Origin: Ectobius pallidus
Taxonomy: Eukaryota; Arthropoda; Insecta; Blattodea; Ectobiidae
Assembly (NCBI GenBank): GCA_964059195.1
Contig: CAXKWD010000006.1
Coordinates: 17,198,129-17,262,128, forward strand
Direction: 5' to 3'
DNA: 64,000 nt
This document shows, piece by piece, positions 1-10,870 of the stretch; position 1 is the first letter of the stretch, and each line of letters starts with the position of its first letter. Below the pieces are notes generated by a model that was given only the letters and a program-made list of their open reading frames with translations, was not told where the DNA came from and did no database searches. A program made the translations under genes and the position numbers.

Positions 1-938
1 GGGGATGCTCTGGTTTTCCCTATTCCGTTTAAATCTGGACGACCCTCACGTCCTTCAGTACAATATCTTGCTATGTGACCCAATTTCCGGCATTTATTGC
101 ATTGGATATCTCGCCTGCCTGCACCCTGGTAGCCGTCGCTACCCCTTATAGGTTGTAAGTTGCTCTCCCTTCTTCCAAGCCCTGACCTTACACCTCTGTC
201 TGACCCCCGGTGAAATTCCCTCCCGGTGTCTCTTTCGTAATACCCCCGGTTATTACTATTTTGGTTCTTACTTTTATATGCCTGTTGCGACGGTTTGTCC
301 CTAGTACTTCCTACGACGAATACCTGTGAGTGAGTCAGCTCACGGTTAGCACTGGCCTCCTTTTCTGCTTTAAATGTTGCCATCGCAACTTTCAGTGCTT
401 TTTCTAATGTGTCAGGCATGTTTACTTTAACCATTAATCCTGGGTTACCTCTCAAGCCATTAATAAACGCAGACAGTAATCTCTTCTCTGCCTGTTTATT
501 ATAAATTATTTGCTCAGCTTTCACTACTGAAAATTCCATTGTTTTCCTATTTAACGCTCTTAACCTATCTGCAAATTCTTCTGGAGTTTCGTTCTTTTCT
601 TGTTTAGCATTTTGCAATTGAACATAATAATAAAAATCACTTTCCTTATCTTTAAACCTTTGCACTAGTGTCTCTTTTAATTTTTCAAATGTAACATTCC
701 CATCCTGCAGGTCCGGGTGTGTTTCTAAAAAGGTTTGTGCAGCACCTTGTAGTTTTATTGTGACTATGTGTACTTTATCGCTGTCTGTTAGTCCACCTAA
801 GCTTGCTACTGTTTCTACTAAACGAAGGAAGCTTTGAATTGAACCACAACCTTTGTCCCTCCATACTGGAACTGAATTTATTACCGTTAAATCCTTAGTA
901 GCTATTTTAGCTGTTACTGCGTCACCTGTATGTGTCAT
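1..938 (-). CDS. gag: Ty3/Gypsy-type Gag, 3' end cut by window edge
   Basis: Gag is the structural protein of retrotransposon particles and binds the element RNA through its nucleocapsid part. Reading the minus strand from an ATG at 936-938 gives about 312 codons without a stop, open to the window edge. The middle part (about residues 30-200) has the helical, charged make-up of retrotransposon Gag capsid domains. It is followed by an Arg/Asn/Gly-rich stretch and then one zinc knuckle, CNKCRKLGHIARYC (C-x2-C-x4-H-x4-C), near residue 290. An in-frame TAA about 15 codons upstream of the ATG supports this start. A primer-binding-site-like sequence and a probable LTR lie upstream, so this is the 5' part of an LTR element whose pol lies outside the window. 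Gypsy membership is inferred from Gag style only. Confidence 0.82.
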   Translation of the reverse strand, partial: MTHTGDAVTAKIATKDLTVINSVPVWRDKGCGSIQSFLRLVETVASLGGLTDSDKVHIVTIKLQGAAQTFLETHPDLQDGNVTFEKLKETLVQRFKDKESDFYYYVQLQNAKQEKNETPEEFADRLRALNRKTMEFSVVKAEQIIYNKQAEKRLLSAFINGLRGNPGLMVKVNMPDTLEKALKVAMATFKAEKEASANRELTHSQVFVVGSTRDKPSQQAYKSKNQNSNNRGYYERDTGREFHRGSDRGVRSGLGRRESNLQPIRGSDGYQGAGRRDIQCNKCRKLGHIARYCTEGREGRPDLNGIGKTRAS

Positions 939-1220
939 ATTCGCATTTGTTGATAATGAACTCAAAACTGCAAGTTAAACATATTCGTACCTGACCTACA
1001 CTACTTGGAAGGAATGCTGAGTGTGTAAATTGTTACAAATGCTTTGCTCTCACTTTTCCTACGATATACAATGTTGTTCTGTACAACAGACGAACGGAAA
1101 AGAATTATAGGGCGTGAATCCTATTAGACAATAATAAATTAAACTAATGTAATCCCGTTATTACCGAATCTGGCCTAGGGAAAAATCCCATTAGTTAATA
1201 ATTAATTAAGCTAGTGTAAA

Positions 1221-1232
1221 CCGCTGCCACCA
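1221..1232 (-). promoter_or_regulatory. putative tRNA primer-binding site
   Basis: On the minus strand the sequence is TGGTGGCAGCGG, starting with the TGG that pairs with a tRNA CCA end. It lies about 280 bases upstream of the gag ATG and 4 bases downstream of the probable LTR end. The donor tRNA was not identified. The inner Gypsy element at 45 kb has a related site (TGGTAGCAGAG). Confidence 0.5.
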
Positions 1233-1236
1233 ATTC

Positions 1237-1684
1237 TGTCGTGCCTAATTTGAGGATATTACTGGGTAGCGGGGTGAGGAGCGGTTATCAGTAATCCTAA
1301 ATTAAGCAGACGAATGTTTGACACAATAGTGTAAGGTTTTATTATAAAAAACATGAAAATAGGAACTGAGTAATAAAGTATTTGATATTAAAAATAATTG
1401 AATTAATTACGAGTATGAGCATTCATGAATAACTGTCTTAAAACCATGGCTGTGATACCGGAGTAACAAATAGCTGGGGGCTACTTACAATTCAATAGAC
1501 GAAAGCCCATGGTGTCCTTGTTGACTGAGGATTTGAGAATCTCACTTGACTGTAACCAGACCTCGAGGATACGACGGACGCTTTAAGTGTCTTCAAGTAG
1601 TTCTGCCTTAACCGACAATTGGCTTAGAATATATAGTATGATTTAGCCTTCAAGGGAGGATAAATCATAACTAAAGAGTGTAAC
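1237..1684 (-). repeat. probable 5' LTR of the gag-bearing element
   Basis: On the plus strand this stretch begins TGTCGTGCC next to the primer-binding site and could end at TGTAACA, giving TG...CA-type ends. An AATAAA signal on the minus strand lies at about 1338-1343. The partner LTR is outside the window, so the outer boundary is a guess; the inner boundary is firmer. Confidence 0.4.
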
Positions 1685-2642
1685 ATTGTTTTTATCAGTT
1701 ATGTAATTAATCACAAATACTCATACTAGTTGCTTGAGAATCATGCAATTCCACCTTGAGAATTGCTGCTTAGCTAAACACACACAAACAAACAGTCTAT
1801 ATGTTTGTTTGTAAGTGCTTATGACATAAGACAATATGGTAATGCTTCTCTGGGGTCCTGGGTTAGTGCCAGGGCACCACAAAAGAATTACCTTACATTT
1901 TGATGAATATTTAGTTCCCATCATACGTTTTAGTTGTATGTTCGCATCTTTTATAACGTTTATAAATAGGAGAAAGTCCAGCGTTTCTAGGGGCAAAGTC
2001 CCAGATGTATTCTTTGGCAGGAAAACTCTCGATGCCACTTGAAACACTCCTTTGCTTTGATTTGCATGACACTTTGCACAGATTCAAAGCACAGACAGGT
2101 AGCTTCAATGAAAATACTGAATGCTATTTTTATTTCTGAATATTACGAAAAATGTTACGGCGGAAATGAACATTTCATCTCCATAAGCAATACTCACATT
2201 CCAAACCAGTGTTCTTAATTATAGCATGTGAAAAGACCTGCTTCCTAGAATTTTGGAAAAGCTTATATATTTTGTAATTGTCCTTATTTAAATAGTATCA
2301 CGAGTGTAGAAAATGTTGATAAAATTTGATAAATTTGTTTCATATCCTGCATGCCCAAGAACATTCAGAACAACTGACTAGAGCATACCTGAGCAACCGA
2401 GGGGAAACGTTTTATTCCCCCATCCTGCTGTGACGTATGAAACCTGTTCTTCATGTTCAGTGTCACATCGAAACTGCTTTATGCTGACGTCAAGGGTGAC
2501 TGTAGTGGGAGAAATTCCCCTACCGCACAGTGACACAATGTGTCACAGATGCGCACCCATCGACTAGAGTGAAAAGAATTAAAAATAAACTCGATCCAAG
2601 CGCCCTCCGGTTAACAAGAATAAATACAAAAATAAAAATAAT
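1685..2642. other. unassigned stretch
   Basis: I see no recognisable gene or repeat here. Short open frames occur on both strands over the same bases (about 1720-2110) and lack any family motif, so I treat them as chance. A small hairpin of ACAAACA/TGTTTGT type lies at about 1787-1812. Confidence 0.5.
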
Positions 2643-2739
2643 AATATTAAGAAGAAGAAAGAAGAATAAAGGAAGAAGAAGAAAAGAAGAAGAAAAGAAC
2701 ATGAAGAAAAGAAGACGAAGAAAAGAAGAAGAAGGAATA
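2643..2739 (+). repeat. purine-rich (GAA)n-like low-complexity tract
   Basis: Imperfect AAG/GAA runs with scattered C and T. Open frames across it encode Arg/Lys/Glu on one strand and Phe/Ser/Leu on the other and are products of the repeat, not genes. Confidence 0.85.
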
Positions 2740-2749
2740 CTGGTGTAAT

Positions 2750-4060
2750 TGACGTCATCACTGAACCTGAACAGAGTATGAAATAAGAAACCGGAGTGGA
2801 AGCCAATGTGAACTTAAAAGTTAAGTTATATGGTGCGTGAGAGACATACATCACAGGTGGTAAATAAGTTGTCAAAGAGCCGACATCGAAAAGCACTCAG
2901 CTTCGCTTGACTTATCTGGGGATCAATGTCTCCTGTCGCCAATCTCATGTTATAAGCAATCAGAACAGCTTTGCTTATACAGGTTGTAGTAATATTATGT
3001 AATCCCTCAATAATTCACCGAGGTTGTCTGGATAAATACTTGGTATTTAAATTATTATCTCATGACAAAAAATCCCTTTAGGCAGGCCTACAGGCTGAGG
3101 TAGATTTCGAAGTGCTTTTGGTTTTATTTATTGTCGCTGCACAGCACTCTTCTTCTTTACTATCCTTGATAGTATATATTGTGAGCTGAACGAAAAGTTA
3201 ATAATTGCTTATTTAGCGCTATTCAACAATGATTAAAAACGCACTCTCATCGACGACTCAGCAATGATATTGTTAAAAGAAAAGATGTAAATTGAGAAGC
3301 AATCTGACAGTCATATGATGAGAGGATAAATAAAAAAAATTCATAAATATTGCTTAATTAAAATAATAAAAAATAGTAAGTTAATTGAAAATAAATGTTG
3401 AACTTAATTCAGTAAAGAGGAAGAGCCTACAATCATTTGTTTTGGCAACAAGAAAAGGATATAATATTCTGGGAGGCCGTACGCAAGATCAGCAATGAAT
3501 AAAATTAGCAAAGCCGCTAAACAAGACAAAATAAATATTATAATAATTCTTAAAGAGAGCCATGACTGTGATAACTCTATCAAACTCAAGGTATCAACAT
3601 AACTGAACAGTAGTTCCAATGTTCTTTGTGGACAACAATCTTTTTTCATTGAGCCGTAACTTTCATATTAAACTCCTTTTTAATGAGAATTATTTTACCA
3701 CAGCAATATCAAAGTGTACAATGCACCATATGAAATGTAAATAAATCTGAAATCTTTTTTATAAAAGGAGAGTTTTTATTCTGTATTAAATTGATATATT
3801 TTATGTTATCTTTTTAGTTTGCCATGCCATATTGATCTAAAGGTGTGTAACTATTATTTTTAATACTTCAAACTCTATTACATTGGTAATTTTATCCGTA
3901 GTCGGTCCTCGCACATTCCTTCCGGCAGGCCTTCAGGCTGAGGTATGTATTTAAGTGTTATCCTTTTTCAAACATTTAAATCTCGCCTTATATAAGATAT
4001 ATCGAGAAACTAGTTATTGATTTGTAGAATACTCATCAAGAGCTTTTCAACGATATCTCA
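2750..4060. other. unassigned stretch with a 22-bp direct repeat
   Basis: No coding signature. A 22-base motif starting GGCAGGCCT and ending CAGGCTGAGGTA occurs at 3081-3102 and again at 3924-3945 with one mismatch, in the same orientation 843 bases apart. The flanks diverge quickly, so these may be two fragments of an unknown dispersed repeat. Confidence 0.45.
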
Positions 4061-4159
4061 CAAGGCGTGGTTTCAAAAACTTCTAATTTCCGTCCCCCCA
4101 CCTCCACTCGTACCCCCAAAAACCCCCGAATCGTTGGTGAACCAATATATATATATAAA

Positions 4160-4197
4160 AATTCTTTCATATCTTTACGTAAAGATATGAAAGAATT
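4160..4197. repeat. perfect 38-bp palindrome
   Basis: The two halves (4160-4178 and 4179-4197) are exact reverse complements with no spacer; the centre is TTTACGTAAA. A second hairpin with a 9-bp stem (TAGGTAGAT / ATCTACCTA, 4230-4238 and 4250-4258) follows 32 bases later. No gene is recognisable around it. It could be an inverted-repeat mobile end, a foldback remnant or chance in AT-rich DNA. Confidence 0.8.
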
Positions 4198-4289
4198 GTT
4201 CGAAAGTCATGATATGGTATCGATTGCGATAGGTAGATCTTTCTTCGAAATCTACCTAAAAACAGTCGTTATAAATTGAAATAAAGTTT

Positions 4290-5015
4290 CAAAAACAATA
4301 CAATATTTATTAGGCTAGCAGATTCTAAGGACCACCAAACCAGAGCGGGATTGTCTCATCTCGTCAATTCTCCTGGGATTACCTATAATAATAAAATTTG
4401 CTAATTTCACAATGCGTCCGTTGTTCATGCGAGTAAAAGTTGTAGAGTTCTAATCTTGTGATAGAATGAACTTCACGCGTAATACAAACAACGGTTTCGC
4501 ATATTTGTATCCACCTGTTATTTCCCCTATATTTATTTCATAACTTGCTAAACTCAGAGTATAACTTATTATGTATTCTTGATTGGTCCACTGACCACGT
4601 ACCCAACGTTCAAGATCTGAATCCAGGCCTGAACACTTCAGGTATGGTTATCAAAAGCAAAAATAGCTGAGGCAATGGGAGTCATGGGTAATACCACTGC
4701 CTTCTTTATTTCTTACAAGCCATGTTGTTAAATCTGGAAACATCGCATCGGTAGTCCTATCGGCTATCAACATGCCGTAAATAAAGCAACGAACTCCATC
4801 AGAATCATCGCAAATTAAGCATATTTCAGCTTAAAGTAATCCCAGTCATCATCGCCTATGGTTTAGAGAACATCTGGACACACCTGAAGAGCAACTGGAG
4901 AGCATAGAAAAGGTAAAAACCGTGTACAAAATGAGATATTTATATACACCGTCACCTCTAATTGAGTACACCAGAGAATAGTTTTTCATAGAATATTTTC
5001 ATGTTCATCAGCTAT
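4290..5015. other. unassigned stretch
   Basis: AT-rich sequence with no open frame of note and no repeat ends that I recognise. Confidence 0.5.
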
Positions 5016-5019
5016 TACC

Positions 5020-5590
5020 ATCTACAAACGAATACAAGAAAGAGGTACGGTATGATATTAGTGTCCTTCAGGAAGAATTGGCTGGTATTAAAGAAGAATT
5101 GAAGAGAAATATAGTCACTTTTACTGGTATGAACTTTTATCAAAATATCAAACTGCTCACAGTAGGCCTAATTCATCTCAATCTGGTAGACGCCAAATCG
5201 TATATATGCAATCTCCTATCCTCCCAATATTACTACCAGCGTTTTCTTACAGTTTGGTGAAGCCAATGAACGGGATTCAAACCTTAACCTGGCGAATCAA
5301 CACAGTTCACCACTGGAGCCAAGGATAACGAATGGATGATTTTTAGACAGCAAATAACGGAAAGCCGAGTGCTTCCAAGGAATCAGGCAAAGTTATTCTT
5401 TTCAGTGACAGTCATGGGCGCAGTCTTCCACAAAGTGCATGTGACAAGAAGATAGATATCAGTGTTCTAGGTTATATTATAGCCTACCTGAGAAAACTAG
5501 TTCAGTGGTGGTATAAAATGACCCAGAGAAGTGTAGTAGCTTAATAAAATATGACTCTGTTGTGGGTCAAATAACAGAGCTCGTAGGCCT
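5020..5590 (+). pseudogene. decayed LINE ORF1-like remnant (coiled coil plus SGNH-like block)
   Basis: An open stretch at about 5020-5260 encodes a charged heptad-like segment (VLQEELAGIKEELKRNI). About 130 bases later, at roughly 5350-5590, another frame reads KVILFSDSHGRSLPQ and continues with block-like similarity after a frame change and a stop. The FSDSHGR block is typical of SGNH/GDSL-type hydrolase segments found in ORF1 proteins of some non-LTR retrotransposons. The pieces are not in one frame and I see no reverse transcriptase nearby, so this would be a dead fragment. The assignment rests on a short motif and could be wrong. Confidence 0.35.
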
Positions 5591-5599
5591 AACAGGATA

Positions 5600-6065
5600 A
5601 GTGAGGTTGTTACCAATAAAATAAGAAAAAACGCGACATCATAACGTATAATGAGGAGACACTGAAAACTACGAATTCCTTCAGATATGTGGAGTCACCG
5701 CACGTTACGTTATTATGCACATCACAAGTATAGGCTATGTAATATAGGCCTACTGATTTGGCCTAAATAAAGTCAGTATTTGTGATGAAGAAAATTATCT
5801 GCAATATAAACGTATTCAAATGCTTCCCACAGACCACCACAGATAGGACTACCTCCTGTGTTGCCAGATTTCAAGCAGCATGGCTTGTAAGATTTAGAAG
5901 GCAGTGGTAATACCGTAATTTTCTAGAATAGATTTTGAAAGATAATGATCTTTACAATGGAGTAGGCCTATATGAAATATGCCTAAATGTGTGGAATATC
6001 TAGAATTCAATGAACTCTTGAGTATAAGGTAATTATTGTGAATGCGTTCTATTATTATTATTATT
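5600..6065. other. unassigned stretch
   Basis: No coding feature seen. It contains several copies of TAGGCCTA (see findings) and a short ATT run at about 6052-6064. Confidence 0.5.
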
Positions 6066-6070
6066 AAATC

Positions 6071-6122
6071 AGGCCTTTTCAATATGATGCCCGCGGGCCA
6101 AATTCGGTCCGCTATTGACATT
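6071..6122 (+). mobile_element. possible hAT-type terminal fragment
   Basis: The sequence begins CAGGCCTTTTCAA and contains GCCCGCGGGCC followed by CGGTCCGC. A CAG start and this kind of GC palindrome are common at ends of hAT-family DNA transposons. No partner end or target duplication was found. Confidence 0.25.
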
Positions 6123-6132
6123 CGTCTGTGGA

Positions 6133-6920
6133 ATAAATTATAAAATCATGTAAAATGATGTAACAAACTGCCAGAATTCTTTTGTTTAATCAGTGATATA
6201 TTAAATTATTGCAATTTGATATGCAGAAAATAAGTTATTTTTGTAATCGATCTCCGAATGAAGTTCCAAATCGATTCATTAAACTGGGCTTACGGAAGAA
6301 CAAAGATCTAGTTTGTTCCTTAACCTTTAATTCATACTCTAATACACTGATATAAGAAAGTATTAAAATATGTCAATATTTCACAAAATGGACTGGCAAC
6401 GAACTCAGCTTAATGTACGTAGGCCTAATTATTTCTCAGTAATGTACCTTCTGTATATAACAATATTAATGTAGTACTCATTTCAACTTGATCAACGAAA
6501 TAAACAAACACCTGACTAATTTGATAACCATATGTGAAGGATGTGGGTAGTGTTATTTGTCAAAGCCACTGTATTGCAACTTCCCAAACCGTATATGAAT
6601 ACTGTTAAAAAAAATGTTGTCATTCGAACTGATTTGCATTTGATAAATTCTATGAACACTGTAAAAAATATGTTGTCATTATAACTGATTTGCATTTAAT
6701 AAATTCTATCTAATATATCACCATAAAATAGGAACTAAATTGGGCATTACTCCGGTACTATTCAATTGATTTGTCCCAAAGTCAACAGGTTTTTTCGCAT
6801 GAACGTTATAAATGAGTATACCAAGTTTCATGAAAATTTCATAAAGCGTATTTGAGTTATCGCGCGTACAGATACACATCCACCACACAATTCCATAAAG
6901 TACAATTCAGGCACTTAATA
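6133..6920 (+). repeat. dispersed repeat family, copy 1
   Basis: This copy starts with the family's TAAAATCAnGTAAA block, followed by a CTGCCAG subterminal motif, and ends with ACACAATTCCATAAAGTAC and GGCACTTAAT. The inside holds the family's GGCACTAAATTGGGCATTACT-type unit (here GGAACTAAATTGGGC) and an about 60-base tandem duplication at roughly 6600-6720. The family also occurs at 7681, 9012, 10744/12480 and 26653. It has no coding capacity that I can support. Confidence 0.7.
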
Positions 6921-6924
6921 TGGC

Positions 6925-7675
6925 GTGCAGAATGTTGAAGAATCCCACTATTGTGGTGATTGTGGACATCTGTAGTACTTTCAGGTCTAATCAATACTAT
7001 ATGTTTATAATTCCTTTAACGTACCGAAAGGTTTAAGTAAGATTACAGTAGGCCTACTAAAACTTTAATTTGTCATCCAACATTTTGATAGAGTGTTGAC
7101 GTCATATTATCAATGGGACAAACAACGCCTGTATCAACGGCATTCCATTCAACTAGACGCACATTTAGCGTATTTTCTACTTTCATAGGCATTATGAGCA
7201 TGTTACAATACATAGAAAGACGAAAGCACTCCATAAAGCAACCTCAGTGGGCTGTGCCAAGATATCAGAACATGTCGGAAGGTTTATGTATCAATTGCTA
7301 TACACAGATTTTATCTTACCTCGCTTCTGTTGCAGTAACATTGAACGATCCTTTTAAAACACACTACTCAGCAGCAACAACACTTATAAACACACAATCT
7401 TAATCACAAACTGAGAGCAGCGAATCGCCCGATGCGTACACCTCGGCAAGCGGAAATACAACTGAAAAACAGGGGAAGTGGGGGCAGATACGGTTTCCAT
7501 CACTGCCAATGAGACTATAATCAACTGTGTCATGATCACATGATAATGCACTATGGATAATTTTTTTCTTCCTACTTGAGGAATAAAAAAATGAAATCTG
7601 GATTTTATCGATTTATTCGCGATGAAAGAAGAGAATCCAGAACTTTTATTCATATGATTATTTAACTAATGACCA
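6925..7675. other. unassigned stretch
   Basis: Two modest open frames, one per strand, show no family motif. Nothing else recognised. Confidence 0.45.
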
Positions 7676-7680
7676 CACAA

Positions 7681-8747
7681 TTAAATAAAATCAGGTAAAC
7701 TGATGTAAAAAAGTGCCAGTATGTTTTTGTTTAATCAGTTATGACTGCAATTATGATATGCAGAATATGTTTTTTTTTTTTAATTCATTTCCAAGTTAAT
7801 CTCAAGATTTATTCATTAATCAGTGCTTACGGAAGAACAAAGGTCTAGTTTTTTTTAATCAGATTAAAATCTTCCAGCATCAGCTGAACTATACAGATTT
7901 GTGATATCTTGACAATCGCACACTCACATAAAAATACGAAAAAGAAAGTGAAATTGGTTCGTTTCGGGATTTGAACCATGGAACTCCATAATGTGAGGCC
8001 AAAAGTTACCATCTCGGTCAACTGGGTCAGTTTAACGGTCTAGTTGGATAAGCGCATGTAAAACATTAGTGCTTTGGGTAATAGCTATCTCTATTTTAAT
8101 TTCCAAAGCCGTATAATATAACAGAAAAACAATTGACTATGTTATCATGATAACTGATTCTCTTTTTTTTATATAAATTCTTTCGAATACGTATATTATC
8201 ATAAAATAGGCACCAGGTGATAGGTGAACCGATTACATCCAATGTCAATAGACGTCTTCCCATGAACACTATAAATGTGTATACCAAATTTCATAAAAAT
8301 CCGGTAAAGCGTATTTGAGTTACCGCGTCTTTAAAATAGACACTAAATTGGGTTTTACTCTGGTACCGGTCAACAGATTAGGTTCAAATTTAACAGAGTA
8401 CTTTTCATGGACGTCATAAATGCGTATACCAAGTTTAATGGAAATCCGATACAGCGTGTTTGAATTATGGCGCCTTTCTATTAGAAAGGCGCCATAATCT
8501 ATTAAAATAGGCACTAAATTGGGCATTACTCCGGTACCGCTGAACCGATTTGGTTCAATATCAATAGGGTTCTTCCCATTGACATTATAAATGTGTTTTC
8601 CAAGTTTCATGAAAAACCGAAAAAGCGTATTTGAGTTAGAGCGCGTACAAACACACGGACGGACGGACGGACGGACAGACAGACAGACGGACAGACATTT
8701 TTCGTCCCCCACACAATCTCATAAAGTACCATACTGGCACTTAATAA
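7681..8747 (+). repeat. dispersed repeat family, copy 2
   Basis: A long copy. It has the 5' block TAAAATCAGGTAAACTGATG with AGTGCCAGTATG just inside, then about three repeats of an internal unit of roughly 150 bases (each with AAATTGGG, GGTACCGG and AAGCGTATTTGA), then a GGAC/CAGA tetranucleotide array (about 8655-8697), and the 3' end CATACTGGCACTTAATAA. GTGCCAGTATG near the start is the reverse complement of CATACTGGCAC at the end, so the element has subterminal inverted repeats. The minus-strand open frame here arises from the repeated unit and the array and should not be called a gene. Confidence 0.72.
7960..8026 (-). repeat. tRNA-like (SINE head) segment
   Basis: On the minus strand an A-box-like TTGACCGAGATGGTAA is followed by a B-box-like GGTTCAAATCCC about 30 bases later. 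It sits inside repeat copy 2. The stems are poor, so it is better explained as a SINE head than as a working tRNA. Confidence 0.4.
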
Positions 8748-8749
8748 AT

Positions 8750-9010
8750 ACTGATAAATAAGTATTGCATAATAGTGAAGAGAATAAATTAATAAAAATA
8801 ATATATAAATCGACAGACTACATAATGGCTTAATTTCTTCACTACCTGAAATAACGACCAACAGATATAAGAGAATGAATCAGTGATGTATGCCAAATAA
8901 TACATAAAAGGGTACGATAATAAATGTTTCATTATTCAGAGCTCTGCAAATATGTTTGGTCTAAACTACCCCTTATCACTCTTGAACAATTTAAGTCATG
9001 TTCTAAGTGG
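8750..9010. other. unassigned short stretch
   Basis: AT-rich spacer between two copies of the same repeat family; nothing recognised. Confidence 0.5.
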
Positions 9011-9011
9011 T

Positions 9012-10033
9012 CAGTTAAGTAAACTGAAATAACAAAGTGCCAGAATGCTTTTGTTTAATCAACAATAATTGCAATTATGATAGGGCCTATGCAGAAAATA
9101 AGTTATTTTTGTAAGCGATCTCCGAGTTAAGGAGCTGTCACAGTGGATCGATCGAGCGACAGCGACCGACCGACTGATATAACGAACCTTTAGACATCAG
9201 TCACATAGCATCGATCGCCAGCGGTCAACAACGAGCGAGAGGGATCAACTGGTCTGTGAAATCAAACCTGTCCGTTTTTTAATCGACGGTCGATGGCAAA
9301 TGGTGGCAGAACTTCGAAGCTTCGTACCCACCTGAATTTCAGAATTGATGCTGGAAGATTTAACTTACACAATAATGTCGTTTTAGACTCATATTTCAAT
9401 GAAATAGAATTGCACGAATCATTTAAGACACTTAAAACGATATCTTCGTATGTAATAAAATTGTACAAATATAAAAATATACATCGAGTTGTAGCACCTA
9501 GCGGTGAGCGATCGAACTATAACAAACAACAAACCTCTTCGCTCGGCCGACTGATGAAGCTAGAAGTAAACAGATTTAGCCTGAGATAGTAGGCCTAATA
9601 TTAAACCCAACATCCCAACACATGTAGTATGATATTGTGCAGGAGATGGGCAGACGTAGGCCTCATAAGGTAATATACTTTACCTCTAATATACAGTAAA
9701 ATCACATAGGTACATAACCTATAATATTTCCGTTCATCGATGACACTCGATGCAGTGTGACAAGATACTGAAATTTAGTCGAGAGCGCTGATGACTGTCG
9801 GTTGGTCTTGATCGATCGAAGCTCAGTGTGACAGGCCGCTTAAGCTCCAGCTCGATTCACTACGCAGAACTTACGGGAGAACAAAGGTGTAAAATTGAAT
9901 GAGCATATGTGAACAAATATGTCAGTAGTGTTATTTTCAAAGCTATCTTTATTGAACTCCCAAAGCCGAATATGAACAATATATTGTCATGAGAACTGAT
10001 TTGCATTTGATAAATTCTTTCTAATACATTACC
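9012..10033 (+). repeat. dispersed repeat family, copy 3 (interrupted)
   Basis: The family 5' block (AAGTGCCAGAATG near 9036) runs to 9130, is interrupted by a TTAA-flanked MITE (9131-9839), resumes at 9840 with TTAAGCTCCAG, and breaks again at 10034 where a Helitron end begins. Comparison with the copy at 26.7 kb, which has uninterrupted AAGTTAAGCTCCAGA, shows the original site. Confidence 0.7.
9131..9839. mobile_element. 709-bp TTAA-flanked MITE
   Basis: The insert is flanked by TTAA on both sides (9127-9130, 9840-9843) and sits inside repeat copy 3. Its ends are imperfect inverted repeats, GGAGCTGTCACAGTG at the left and the complement of GCGGCCTGTCACACTG at the right, with GATCGATC nearby at both ends. 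The paralogous repeat copy at 26.7 kb shows the empty site with one TTAA. TTAA duplication is characteristic of piggyBac-like and some other cut-and-paste transposons. The only open frame (about 9293-9589) has no transposase motif, so the element is non-autonomous. Confidence 0.75.
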
Positions 10034-10260
10034 ACTGGCTTAAAAGGCCTGGCGTCGCCCGGGTTTTGTATTTTGTAATAGAAAATTTACTTATGAAAGA
10101 CTTTCGATTTTCATACTCTATGTCTTTAAATAGGTATTTAGAATTTGAAATGAGGAAAAACGACTAATCACATTCAAACTATTCCCTCAGAAAACGTTTT
10201 ATATTGCTTTTTATGGCTCATAAAGGAATGTTGCACCCTGTCTGTGGTTTTCACGCCATT
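10034..10260 (-). mobile_element. Helitron 3'-end fragment
   Basis: On the minus strand this ends with a GC hairpin of CCCGGGCGACGCCAGG type followed by CCTTTTAAGCCAG and a T. Helitron 3' ends carry such a hairpin about 10 bases before CTRR. Here CTAG has become CCAG. Similarity to the ends at 11554 and 14004 extends about 200 bases inwards. The 5' end was not located. Confidence 0.55.
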
Positions 10261-10743
10261 TCTCGCGAGTTAGATTTGATGTAACACTCTATGACTATTA
10301 AATGCAACTCAAACACATGGGTTAAACTTACAGTAAGTTTCTATGTAACCATTTTAACAATAACTATAAAAGCAAATACTGTTATATTTTATTTTTCAAA
10401 AGCATAATAACAACAATAATAATAAAATAATTGCCTTTATTGTAACGGAATTTACTGGGAATAACCTAAGAGTTTGGTTGACTGAATCAGCCAAGCAGAA
10501 AGCTAATGACGTCATGATTCTCACCACCCCCACTCTTAATCAACCGCAGCGAGAATCAGGAAGCCGGCGATTTAATTGAATCAATCTGCATCGGACGTTG
10601 AAGCAGACTCTAGTCATCATGTAGTTCTTATAAAATCTTCGGCGGGAGAAAGAAACAGCTCCAGGCCTTAATACTACTGCAAATTCTACATTATAACTAG
10701 TTAAAAGTTAATTAAAACTCCTGTGAAAACATCATATACAACA

Positions 10744-10870
10744 GAAATAAAATCAGGTAAACTGATATAACAAAGTGATTTTTTAATCAGTGATAATTGC
10801 AATTATGATAGGCCCATGCAGAAAAGAAGTTATTTTTGTATTATATCTCAGAGTTGAACTCGAAATCAAA
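10744..10870 (+). repeat. dispersed repeat family, copy 4, 5' part
   Basis: TAAAATCAGGTAAACTGATA followed by the family's TAATTGCAATTATGAT block. The copy then loses similarity. Its 3' half may be the fragment at 12480-12861, with Helitron material between. Confidence 0.6.

Noticed and set aside
1721..2108. A 108-codon minus-strand frame with overlapping frames on both strands
   Set aside because: No domain and no consistent strand; probably chance.
2520..2896. Overlapping Lys/Arg/Glu-rich and Phe/Leu/Ser-rich frames
   Set aside because: Both strands are open because of the purine-rich tract; no family motif.
7113..7653. Two moderate open frames (96 codons plus strand, 89 codons minus strand)
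   Set aside because: No motif, no homologous pattern, and the lengths are within chance for this base composition.
8320..8861. Minus-strand open frames of 130 and 84 codons in repeat copy 2
   Set aside because: They translate the internal repeated units and the GGAC/CAGA array (SVCLSVRPSVRP). The same frame appears in copy 5 at 27442-27963. There is no domain, and codon content is set by the repeat.
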